NCBI GenBank assembly: GCA_046329435.1
Contig: JAXLUR010000005.1
Coordinates: forward strand, 1-64,000
Source of the DNA: M3007 sp046329435
GTDB taxonomy: Bacteria; Bacteroidota; Bacteroidia; Chitinophagales; Saprospiraceae
Length of the DNA: 64,000 bases
Direction of reading: 5' to 3'
Shown here piece after piece: positions 8,421-15,805 of the stretch. The position numbers and the translations under genes were made by a program. The first letter of the stretch is position 1; each line of letters begins with the position of its first letter. The notes under the pieces were generated by a model. That model was not told the origin of the DNA. It did not search any database and saw only the letters and a list, made by a program, of their open reading frames with translations.

Positions 8421-8464
8421 AGAAATGGGTGTCTATATTTGCTTTTGAGCAAACACCCATTTCT
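8421..8464 (+). promoter_or_regulatory. Promoter inside a perfect 12-bp dyad, upstream of the EAD11 gene
   Basis: AGAAATGGGTGT (8421-8432) and its exact complement ACACCCATTTCT (8453-8464) flank TATATTTG (8434-8441), a perfect TAnnTTTG -7 box. The downstream arm ends 2 nt before the ATG at 8467. No good -33 TTG lies at the usual distance. The layout suggests an operator around the promoter, or, in read-through mRNA from the upstream TPR gene, a hairpin that hides the start region. Confidence 0.7.
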
Positions 8465-8466
8465 CC

Positions 8467-9582
8467 ATGTTGAACAAAAAGGATTTGAAAGAACACATTG
8501 CTTTTGGCAATCTTGAAGATGTTCTCCTGATTTTACTGGGCGAGACCCAGCACACGCCCTGGCACAAGGATGTCCTGATGCTGTCCGGGCCTTACTACGA
8601 AGGTTTGAAGAGTTTTAGCCAGCACCTGACCGATGCCGGCGAATGGGAGCGCGCCAGGGCGCATATTCGACAGGGGCTGCTGAATTTGATCGACAGACTG
8701 CCGGACGACCTGTCGGCCCCTGTTGCGACATCCGTTGCGGCGCAGGAACCGCCAACGCCGCCGCCTTCGGATGCCAGCGCTCCCATACGCCACGCCCAAA
8801 CGCCCTTTTATTTCAGTGTCGGTTCGTTGCTGGTTTTGCTCGCCCTGACGGTCTTCCTGCCGGGCTGGCAACGCGACAACAACACACTGGCGCATGTGCT
8901 CATGGCATTGGCCGCCGCTGGCGTTGCCGCAACGCTGCCGGGGTTTTTGAGCCTCGAATGGGGCGTCGGCGTCAAGGCAGGCGGTTCGCTGGCTGTTTTT
9001 GCGCTGGTTTATTTCCTGCAGCCGGCTTCCGAAGGAAAGGAATTCGGGATTTCGATTTACGTCAAGGCGCCTCCCCGGCTCGAAGCAGGTATTGCCGGCG
9101 CCAAAGTCACGCTCGACATGAAAGATTATCCTTACCATGAAACGGCAGTTGTGTCGGCCAATGGCGAAGCCCAATTCCGCAACCTTTCTCCAAAATTCCG
9201 CGGTAAAGCCGCTCAGATTGAAATCAAGGGCAGGTACCTGGAAGCCAGGCAGACTGAATATGTCATTTCCGACAACGACAAACTCAGCATATCGCTCACG
9301 CCGGCCGGACTGGATAAAGTGTGGGGCACGGTACGCGCCGACGGGCAGTTCCTCACGGGCACGCCGGTTCGCATTGGGCAACATGATACCCTGACCGATG
9401 CTGCTGGGCGTTTTCGTTTCGATATTCCGGCTGCCGAACAGGATACGGTGCAGACGCTCGTCGTGCAGTCGGACGGTTATTATTCCCTTCAGGGCTCGCC
9501 CATTTACGAAATACAGGTGACGCCCTACACCCTGAGTGGAGACGGGGTGCCGGTCGTATTGACGAAGAAGAAAAAAAAGTAA
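8467..9582 (+). CDS. Membrane protein with N-terminal EAD11-like domain and C-terminal Ig-like domains
   Basis: A 371-residue protein. Residues about 5-78 match effector-associated domain 11 as I know it: DLKEHIAFGNLEDVLLILLG, then VLMLSGPYYEGLK and ARAHIRQGLLNLIDRL, the latter two standing for the usual LSGRYN...L and ERNRI..ALL.LLDEL. A Pro/Ala linker (85-110) leads to about three membrane helices (about 113-190). The C-terminal half is predicted extracytoplasmic and holds two beta-sandwich repeats of the carboxypeptidase-regulatory type, ending in a Lys tail. EADs are adaptor modules that tether sensors to effectors in bacterial conflict systems (general knowledge of the family). The topology would link a cytoplasmic EAD to the periplasm where the flanking TPR proteins reside. 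No effector domain is fused or adjacent. Confidence 0.8.
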   Translation: MLNKKDLKEHIAFGNLEDVLLILLGETQHTPWHKDVLMLSGPYYEGLKSFSQHLTDAGEWERARAHIRQGLLNLIDRLPDDLSAPVATSVAAQEPPTPPPSDASAPIRHAQTPFYFSVGSLLVLLALTVFLPGWQRDNNTLAHVLMALAAAGVAATLPGFLSLEWGVGVKAGGSLAVFALVYFLQPASEGKEFGISIYVKAPPRLEAGIAGAKVTLDMKDYPYHETAVVSANGEAQFRNLSPKFRGKAAQIEIKGRYLEARQTEYVISDNDKLSISLTPAGLDKVWGTVRADGQFLTGTPVRIGQHDTLTDAAGRFRFDIPAAEQDTVQTLVVQSDGYYSLQGSPIYEIQVTPYTLSGDGVPVVLTKKKKK

Positions 9583-9600
9583 GCGCTCATAACCGGAGTA

Positions 9601-9648
9601 CCGCAACACGGAGCCGGGCGCTTGTCCCGTGTTGCGGCGTTTTGTTTT
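9601..9648 (+). terminator. Intrinsic terminator or attenuator after the EAD11 gene
   Basis: A perfect 11-bp stem CCGCAACACGG (9601-9611) / CCGTGTTGCGG (9627-9637) is followed by a T-rich tract (9640-9648). It ends only 18 bp before the ATG of the next TPR gene, so it may attenuate read-through into that gene. Confidence 0.8.
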
Positions 9649-9666
9649 GAAACAACCGCCTGCCAC

Positions 9667-11265
9667 ATGAAAATACTCCCCTTCCTTTTGCTGGCCTTCC
9701 CGCTTTCTGCCCAGATCACCCAGCATGGCCTCGTCCTTTTACAAAACAGCGGCAGAAAACCCCTGTCTGAAGTAGAACTCACCGCCCTTGGCGCCAACCC
9801 CGCCATATCGCTGGCCAACGGCGCCTTTTCGCTCACGTTCGGTGCAAAAAACAAGGGCGACTACGCTGCCATTTATGCCAAAAAACCGGGTTATGAGGTG
9901 GTCAATCAGGAAGAATTACGCAAAACCGGCCTGCACCCGACCGATACGGTGCGCGTGCTCATGTGCCTGGCTGGCGAACTGGATCGCCGCCGGCTGGCCT
10001 ACTACCAGATCAACGAAAAGAATATCACCAGATCCTACAACGACAAGATTGCCCAACTGCGCGCCGAAAACCGAGCCACCGACGAGGCATTGTCGAAACT
10101 GGGCGAAGACTACCAAAGCGCTCTGAGACAACTGGAAGACTACAACGAGCGCTTTATTGTGATGAACCTCGACGAGGTGTCCGGCTTGCGCAAACAGGCC
10201 TTTGCACTGTTCGAACGGGGGCAGATCGACTCGGCCATCGCCGTGTTGCAGGACGAATTGATCACCGAAGACCTCAACCGCGCCCGCCGTGAAAAAAAAC
10301 AGGGGCAGGCGTTGAAAGAACTGGGCGAGCAAAAGATTAAAAACGGCGAGGAAGGGGAGAAACAGGCTGTTCAGGCCTGGATGGACAAGGCGGAGTTTTA
10401 TGTGGTCAAACTGGATTTTGCACAGGCGGAGTCGTATTATGAAAAAGCCGTGGCAGCAGATACGAACAACTTCGACAATGTGTTCAAATACGCCTTCTTC
10501 CTGCAGGGGCAACGGCAGTTTGCCAAAGTTGAGCAGCAGTACCGAAGAGCGCTGGCCCTGGCTGGCGACTCCGCTGTACAGGCGCTTGTCCTCAACAACC
10601 TGGGCGTGTTTTACAGCGACAATCAGCGCATGGCGGAGGCGGAGAATGCGTACCTGAAAGCCCTTGCTATTCGTCGTAGCCTGGCACAGAAAAATCCTGA
10701 TGCCTACCAGCTCGAAGTGGCAGCCTCGCTGAACAACCTCGGTGTTTTTTACCGCGACAACAACAATATGGCGGAGGCCGAAAAGGCCTATTCCGAAGCG
10801 TTGTCGATCCGCCGGCAACTCGCGCGGGAAAACCCAGATGCTTTCGAGGCCGAGCTGGCTGCAAGCCTGGATAACCTGGGTGCATTTTACACCGTGAACC
10901 AAAAAATGGCGGATGCAGAAAAGGCGATCACAGAGGCGCTGGCCATTCGCCGCAAACTGGTTTTGAAGAAAGGCGCGGCTTATCAAGCAGATCTCGGCAA
11001 GACGCTGAACAGTCTGGGCAATTTTTACCGGGCCAATCAGCGGGCCGGGGAGGCCGAAAAAGCCTATCTCGAGGCACTGGCGATCTACCGCGGGCTGGCG
11101 CAAAAAAATGCGGTCTTCCAACGCGAAGTGGCCCTGTGTCTCAACAACCTCGGGATTTTGTACCGCAACAACAGCGATATGGCAGCGGCCGGCGATGCAT
11201 TCGCCGAATCCTTGAATATCAGGCGAATGAGGTTGAGGCCGGCTTTTACGCCGAAGTTGACCTGA
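9667..11265 (+). CDS. Secreted TPR protein paralog B, N-terminal part (frameshifted)
   Basis: The first 532 residues of a paralog of the 5516-8368 protein: signal peptide MKILPFLLLAFPLSAQ, Ig-like domain (VLLQNSGRKPLSEVELTA, KPGYEVVN), charged helical segment, then TPRs. I use the ATG at 9667; a frame extension to 9622 runs into the terminator. In the seventh or so TPR, after ESLNIRRM, the frame enters a 70-bp insertion, reads RLRPAFTPKLT and stops at 11265. Removing the 70 bp restores an uninterrupted 964-residue protein with the part at 11282-12631, close to the 950 residues of paralog A. The gene is therefore disrupted in this sequence, by mutation, phase variation or sequencing/assembly error. 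Confidence 0.85.
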   Translation: MKILPFLLLAFPLSAQITQHGLVLLQNSGRKPLSEVELTALGANPAISLANGAFSLTFGAKNKGDYAAIYAKKPGYEVVNQEELRKTGLHPTDTVRVLMCLAGELDRRRLAYYQINEKNITRSYNDKIAQLRAENRATDEALSKLGEDYQSALRQLEDYNERFIVMNLDEVSGLRKQAFALFERGQIDSAIAVLQDELITEDLNRARREKKQGQALKELGEQKIKNGEEGEKQAVQAWMDKAEFYVVKLDFAQAESYYEKAVAADTNNFDNVFKYAFFLQGQRQFAKVEQQYRRALALAGDSAVQALVLNNLGVFYSDNQRMAEAENAYLKALAIRRSLAQKNPDAYQLEVAASLNNLGVFYRDNNNMAEAEKAYSEALSIRRQLARENPDAFEAELAASLDNLGAFYTVNQKMADAEKAITEALAIRRKLVLKKGAAYQADLGKTLNSLGNFYRANQRAGEAEKAYLEALAIYRGLAQKNAVFQREVALCLNNLGILYRNNSDMAAAGDAFAESLNIRRMRLRPAFTPKLT

Positions 11266-11299
11266 TGCATTCGCCGAATCCTTGAATATCAGGCGAATG
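11194..11299. repeat. 36-bp direct repeat with 34-bp spacer that breaks TPR paralog B
   Basis: The identical 36-mers at 11194-11229 and 11264-11299 are separated by 34 bp of unrelated sequence. The period is 70 bp, which shifts the frame by +1. Each 36-mer itself carries an inverted repeat CATTCGCC...GGCGAATG (16-bp loop). Collapsing one period joins the two flanking frames exactly within a TPR. Confidence 0.95.
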
Positions 11300-12631
11300 C
11301 TTGTACAGAAAGACCCCGACGCGTACCAGCCCGAGTTGGCTTCGACCCTCGTCAATCTCGGTAACTTTTACCGCGCCAATCAAAAGATGGCAGAAGCGGA
11401 ACAGGCGTACAAAGAGGCTCTTGCCATTTACCGCCAGCTGACCCTCAAAAACCCCGATGCGTTTCGGCCCGATGTAGCCCTTTGCCTCAATAACCTCGGG
11501 ATTTTTTACGCCGACACCCGAAAGACGGCCGAAGCCGAACAGTCGTACCTGGAAGCGCTTGCTGCTTACCGCCGCCTGTCGCTCGACAACCCCGCTACTT
11601 TCCAGCCCAACATCGCGGCTATCCTCAACAATCTCGGCATTTTGTACAACGACAACGGAAAAATGAACGAAGCCGGGAAAGCCTATCTGGAAGCGCTGGA
11701 CATCCGTCGCCGGCTGGCGCAGGAGAACCCTGCCGCTCACCAACCCGACCTCGCTACCACCCTGAACAATCTCGGCTCCTATTACAGCGACCTGCAAAAA
11801 GTACGTGAAGCGGAAAAAGCCTATTTGGAAGCCCTTGACATACGCCGGCGACTGGCGCAGGAAAACCCCGCGGCCTTCGATCCTGATGTTGCCGCAACGC
11901 TGAACAACCTCGGGGTGCTGTACAGCGATACCAAACGGATGGATGACGCGGAGAAAGCCTATTCCGAAGCGCTGGCTATTTTTCGGAGGCTGTCGCAACG
12001 AAACCCCGACGCATTCCAGTCCGACTTTGCTTCGACGCTGAACAACCTCGGCGTACTCTACGAAACCCGAAAAAATTACGCCAGGGCCCTGGATTACTAC
12101 TCCGAATCGCTGGCTGTGTATAAAGCAGGGTTGTTGCAAGGGAAAAAAAACCTGTTTCCTGGCTGCATGCAAACGCTGCGCAATGTGGACGAGGTGAAAG
12201 ACTCTACGATCGAGCGCGAAGACTTTGTTCATACAACCCTTGCCCTCCGGCTGCTGGCCGAAACCTGTGATACCCTGAGCGGCCTAAACGATCGCCTTCG
12301 CAATTTGGCCGCGCCGCAATACAGGAGTTTGTCGTGGTCGGCCCTGCTGACCCGTGATTATGCGCTTTCCGAGCGCGCGGCGCGGCGCAGTTTCGCTTTT
12401 GACTCCGGTCAAATCGATGCCTACGCCTACCTCGGTCATGCGCTGCTGCTTCAGGGGCTTGAAAACCCGGCACGCGAAGCGTACAGCCACCTCAAAGGAA
12501 AAACCGATCAATACACAGGAATTCCCTACAAGATGAGCCTCGAAAACGATTTCGACGCCCTGAAATCGCAGGGAATTGCTCCTGCCGGCGGCTGGAACGA
12601 CATTCGTGCCTGGGTGCGACGGAATTTATAA
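11282..12631 (+). CDS. Secreted TPR protein paralog B, C-terminal part
   Basis: This 449-codon frame continues the interrupted gene. It opens at a TTG within the second 36-bp repeat copy (11282), with the first ATG at 11297; neither looks like a designed start. Seven or more near-identical TPRs follow with the pattern EKAYLEALDIRRRLAQENPA and LNNLGVLY. Then comes a C-terminal domain shared with paralog A, including the tail GGWNDIRAWV. If translated alone it would lack a signal peptide and remain cytoplasmic. Its stop codon overlaps the ATG of the MFS gene (TAATG at 12629-12633), which suggests that the intact gene was translationally coupled to that permease. Confidence 0.8.
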   Translation: MNIRRMLVQKDPDAYQPELASTLVNLGNFYRANQKMAEAEQAYKEALAIYRQLTLKNPDAFRPDVALCLNNLGIFYADTRKTAEAEQSYLEALAAYRRLSLDNPATFQPNIAAILNNLGILYNDNGKMNEAGKAYLEALDIRRRLAQENPAAHQPDLATTLNNLGSYYSDLQKVREAEKAYLEALDIRRRLAQENPAAFDPDVAATLNNLGVLYSDTKRMDDAEKAYSEALAIFRRLSQRNPDAFQSDFASTLNNLGVLYETRKNYARALDYYSESLAVYKAGLLQGKKNLFPGCMQTLRNVDEVKDSTIEREDFVHTTLALRLLAETCDTLSGLNDRLRNLAAPQYRSLSWSALLTRDYALSERAARRSFAFDSGQIDAYAYLGHALLLQGLENPAREAYSHLKGKTDQYTGIPYKMSLENDFDALKSQGIAPAGGWNDIRAWVRRNL

Positions 12632-13851
12632 TGCCGCCCCCGGCGCACAACAGCAGCTGCGCGCGCATCTTTGGCCGCATGAACACTGCGCGTACCTCCT
12701 TGCTGACCCGCAACATCTGGCTGCTTTCCCTCGTCAGCCTGTTCAACGATGTGGCTACCGAGATGCTGTACCCCGTCATGCCCGTGTACCTGAAAAGCAT
12801 CGGGTTTTCAGTGGCGTTTATCGGGGTGCTGGAAGGGTTTGCCGAAGCCCTGGCCGGACTGAGCAAAGGCTATTTTGGCAACTGGAGCGATGTGTCGGGC
12901 CGTCGCCGGCCCTTCGTACAGGTTGGATATGCGCTGAGCGCTGTGTCGAAACCCATCCTGGCCTGGTTCGTGCAGCCGGCGGCGGTGTTTCTGGCCCGCA
13001 CAGGCGACAAACTTGGCAAGGGGGTGCGCACGGCTGCCCGCGATGCCTTGTTGTCTGACGAGGCCACGCCGGAAACGAAGGGCCGTGTGTTCGGTTTTCA
13101 CCGCTCGATGGATACGCTGGGCGCCGTATTCGGTCCCTTGCTGGCCTTGCTTTACCTGTACCGCCATCCTTCGGCCTATGCCACGCTCTTCGCCTGGGCC
13201 ATCCTGCCGGGTATGCTGGCGGTGGTCGTCACCCTGCTGATTCGGGAGCGGCGAAAAGCCCGGCGGGAAGACGCTGCGCGGCCCGGCTGGCTTGATTTTG
13301 TCCAATACTGGAAGCGCAGCCCGGCTGCCTACCGCCGGTTGGCAACGGCCCTGCTGGTGTTTGCGCTGTTCAATAGTTCCGACGTGTTTTTGTTGCTCAA
13401 AGTCAGGGAAGCCGGATTCAGCGACGCGGCGCTCATTGGAGCCTATATTTTTTTCAACCTGATATTTGCCGCCGCCGCCTATCCACTGGGGGCGCTGGCC
13501 GACCGCCTCGGCATGAAACGGGTTTTTGCGGCCGGGCTTGTTTTGTTTGCCGTCACTTACGCAGGTATGGCTTTTGCCGGCACTTGGGGGAGTTTTCTCG
13601 TGCTTTTCGGGTGTTACGGCCTGTATGCCGCTGCGACCGACGGCGTGGCAAAAGCCTGGATCAGCAATATTTCGGATCAACAGGACACCGCCACCGCCAT
13701 CGGAACCTACACGGCCTTTCAAAGCGTGGCGACCTTGCTGGCCAGCAGTCTCGCCGGCCTGCTTTGGGTATGGGCCGGGCCGGCAGCAGTGTTTGGGCTT
13801 AGTGCAGTGGCGGCGGCCGGTGTGGCGTTTTTTCTGATAAAACGAGTTTGA
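12631..13851 (+). CDS. Major facilitator superfamily permease
   Basis: A 406-residue integral membrane protein with about twelve hydrophobic helices. The loop-2/3 region YFGNWSDVSGRRRPFVQVGY is the MFS signature, and GDKLGKGVRTAARDALLSDE is typical of a group of uncharacterised bacterial MFS exporters. The ATG at 12631 overlaps the preceding stop; a second ATG at 12679 (MNTARTSLLTRNIW) gives a more typical N-terminus, and I cannot decide between them. The substrate cannot be read from the sequence. The coupling to the TPR gene may only reflect compact packing. Confidence 0.9.
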   Translation: MPPPAHNSSCARIFGRMNTARTSLLTRNIWLLSLVSLFNDVATEMLYPVMPVYLKSIGFSVAFIGVLEGFAEALAGLSKGYFGNWSDVSGRRRPFVQVGYALSAVSKPILAWFVQPAAVFLARTGDKLGKGVRTAARDALLSDEATPETKGRVFGFHRSMDTLGAVFGPLLALLYLYRHPSAYATLFAWAILPGMLAVVVTLLIRERRKARREDAARPGWLDFVQYWKRSPAAYRRLATALLVFALFNSSDVFLLLKVREAGFSDAALIGAYIFFNLIFAAAAYPLGALADRLGMKRVFAAGLVLFAVTYAGMAFAGTWGSFLVLFGCYGLYAAATDGVAKAWISNISDQQDTATAIGTYTAFQSVATLLASSLAGLLWVWAGPAAVFGLSAVAAAGVAFFLIKRV

Positions 13852-13881
13852 ATCGGGGAGGGGACAGGCGTTTTTGGGGGA

Positions 13882-14015
13882 GACAGGATTTACAAGGTTA
13901 TTGCTTGACGGTTTTTCATGAATGAGGTTTCTAAAATGATTTTGTCAGGATTTACAAGATTCACAGGATTATTGTGTGCCCCCAGGCAGTTTTAATCCTG
14001 TAAATCCTGTCAAAC
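13882..14015. repeat. Intergenic repeats of the motif GACAGGATTTACAAG
   Basis: Direct copies lie at 13882-13896 and 13944-13958. An inverted copy lies at 13992-14014 (TTAATCCTGTAAATCCTGTC), able to pair with the second direct copy plus its downstream ACAGGATTA. The region separates the convergent MFS and epimerase genes, so a large hairpin acting on both transcripts is possible. No gene is present. Confidence 0.6.
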
Positions 14016-14036
14016 AAAAAAACTGTCCCCCTCCTG

Positions 14037-15044
14037 TCACAACGGCAACACCTTCCAGGCAGACCCCTCGCGCACCGATTCCAGAAACTGGGCGCCAGTT
14101 TCGCGGATGGTGGTTTCGAGCGGGCGGTAGGTAAAGCCCGGTACCGACAGCGATTTTTCATTGCCGTAAAAAAACTGGCTCACGCTGCTGCGCGCGCTGT
14201 CGCGGGTGACGACGGGCGTGGCGCCCAATAATTTTTCCTTGACCCATTCCACCCGCCAGGCGACCTCGGCCAGCAGCGGCGTTACCTTGATCGCTGGTGG
14301 TCGGGCATCGATTGACCTGGCGACGTGCTGGAAAAACTCGCGGTAGCTGATGTTGCCGGCGTTCAGAATATACCGCTCGCCGCTGATGTTGTTTCCGAGC
14401 AACAGGAGCATGAATTGCGCCACGTCGCGCACATCCACGAAGCCCGAACGCCCTACGGGCCAGAATTTCAGGCCGTCATTCACCTGCTGGAAAAAGCGGC
14501 CCGAACCCACGTTCCAGTAGCCGCTGCCGAGAATAATGGCCGGATTGACGATTGCCACATCCAGTCCTTCGGCATGGCCGCGCCAGGCTTCCTGCTCGCC
14601 CTGGTACTTGCTGATCGCGTACTGGCTCGTCACCTTGCTCTGCACCCAGGGCGATTTTTCATCAAGGTGTTTGCGCTCTTTCGAGCGCCCGATGGCTGCA
14701 ATACTGCTCACGTGCACCAGTTTGCGCACGCCGAAATGGAGGCAAAGGTTGACGATATTGGCCGTGCCGTCCACATTGACCTGCATCATGCGCCGCACAT
14801 CGCGCGGATGAAACGACACCATGGCCGCGCAATGGCAAACCTGTGTGACACCCTCGAAAGCCTCTTCCAATGCAACGAGATCGGTGACATCGGCTTCCAC
14901 CCATTCCACCCGGTCGGCTACGTCGTGCACCAGGTGCATGGCGCTGTCGGCCCGGCGCAGGGCACGTACGTGATAGCCATGCTGCACGAGCAGGCGGATA
15001 AGATATGAGCCGACAAAACCGGTACCTCCTGTGACAAGAATCAT
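14037..15044 (-). CDS. NAD-dependent epimerase/dehydratase (extended SDR)
   Basis: A 335-residue protein. The Rossmann motif TGGTGFVGSYL is at residues 5-15, the catalytic Ser region VHVSSIAAIG at about 110-119, and the Tyr/Lys pair Y142-xxx-K146 (YAISK) is intact, so an active extended short-chain dehydrogenase/reductase is expected. The substrate-binding half resembles dihydroflavonol reductase/3-beta-HSD-like members more than nucleotide-sugar epimerases, but that is an impression only. It is transcribed alone, 132 bp downstream of the cytochrome gene on the same strand. Cytoplasmic. Confidence 0.88.
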   Translation of the reverse strand: MILVTGGTGFVGSYLIRLLVQHGYHVRALRRADSAMHLVHDVADRVEWVEADVTDLVALEEAFEGVTQVCHCAAMVSFHPRDVRRMMQVNVDGTANIVNLCLHFGVRKLVHVSSIAAIGRSKERKHLDEKSPWVQSKVTSQYAISKYQGEQEAWRGHAEGLDVAIVNPAIILGSGYWNVGSGRFFQQVNDGLKFWPVGRSGFVDVRDVAQFMLLLLGNNISGERYILNAGNISYREFFQHVARSIDARPPAIKVTPLLAEVAWRVEWVKEKLLGATPVVTRDSARSSVSQFFYGNEKSLSVPGFTYRPLETTIRETGAQFLESVREGSAWKVLPL

Positions 15045-15176
15045 GATGATCTGGTTCGATTGATTCGATTAATCCGAATTGTTTCTCGGGTATCAATAGT
15101 TGCCGTTTTGATTTGGGGGATATTCAATTTTCCGGGGCAGGCCGGAGGGGAGTTCGGATAATCGAAGCCGCCAAAG

Positions 15177-15518
15177 TTATTCGGCTACCCGAAAGGTTTC
15201 CGTGTAAGCGGCCACAGCCCTGATTTCTTCCGGATTCAGAATTTCACCAAAAGGCGTCATCATGCTTTTCCCTTTCGTAACGAGGCTGATGCGTTCTTCC
15301 AGTGTGAGGGCGGTTTTGGTCAGGTCTTTTGCGCCGTTGAGGCCCAGTTTGCCGTCGGCGCCGTGGCAGGCGACGCAGTATTTTCGAAAAATAGTTGCGC
15401 CGTCGGGTTCGGTGGCGCCTATGGCGGCGGCGCTGTGCCGGCTTGCATCATTGGCGCAGGCTGCCAAAGCGAGGGCTGCGATCAGGACTAATAAACAGGC
15501 AGGGTATTTAAACGACAT
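15177..15518 (-). CDS. Lipoprotein c-type cytochrome
   Basis: A 113-residue monohaem cytochrome. The start at 15518 gives a lipoprotein signal MSFKYPACLLVLIAALALAAC with the lipid-anchored Cys at 21. The haem site is C48-VA-C51-H52, and the distal Met is in KGKSMMTPFG at about 87-88. It belongs to the small cytochrome c family that carries electrons in the periplasm, anchored here to a membrane. No oxidase or dehydrogenase gene is adjacent, so its partner is unknown. Confidence 0.9.
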   Translation of the reverse strand: MSFKYPACLLVLIAALALAACANDASRHSAAAIGATEPDGATIFRKYCVACHGADGKLGLNGAKDLTKTALTLEERISLVTKGKSMMTPFGEILNPEEIRAVAAYTETFRVAE

Positions 15519-15749
15519 AGGTACAATTTTGGCAAATAGCATCGGCAACATTCGCAGGCTCCAACCGGAGCAGCGACAAAGTGTTCAAAAAAATGACCGG
15601 AAATTGGAAAGCAGGCCATTGTAAAAGCCTGTTGGAGAGAAAAATTGATCCTGAGAGAAAAAATTTTTCTCGCGGCGGGAAATTTTTCCTTTTTGGCACA
15701 CGTTTGGGAGTCAAATTATAGCTTCATACAATAGAAACGGTTTAGTGAA

Positions 15750-15780
15750 AAAGCCCGGCGCTGAAAGAGCGCCGGGCTTT
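15750..15780 (-). terminator. Terminator of the LamG/T9SS gene
   Basis: A perfect 13-bp stem AAAGCCCGGCGCT / AGCGCCGGGCTTT (15750-15762, 15768-15780) with the loop GAAAG, 25 bp past the stop of the minus-strand gene at 15806. Because the stem ends in A/T runs, it could work in both directions. Confidence 0.85.
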
Positions 15781-15805
15781 GTTCTTTGTAGGAAAGAGTG
15801 CCGTG

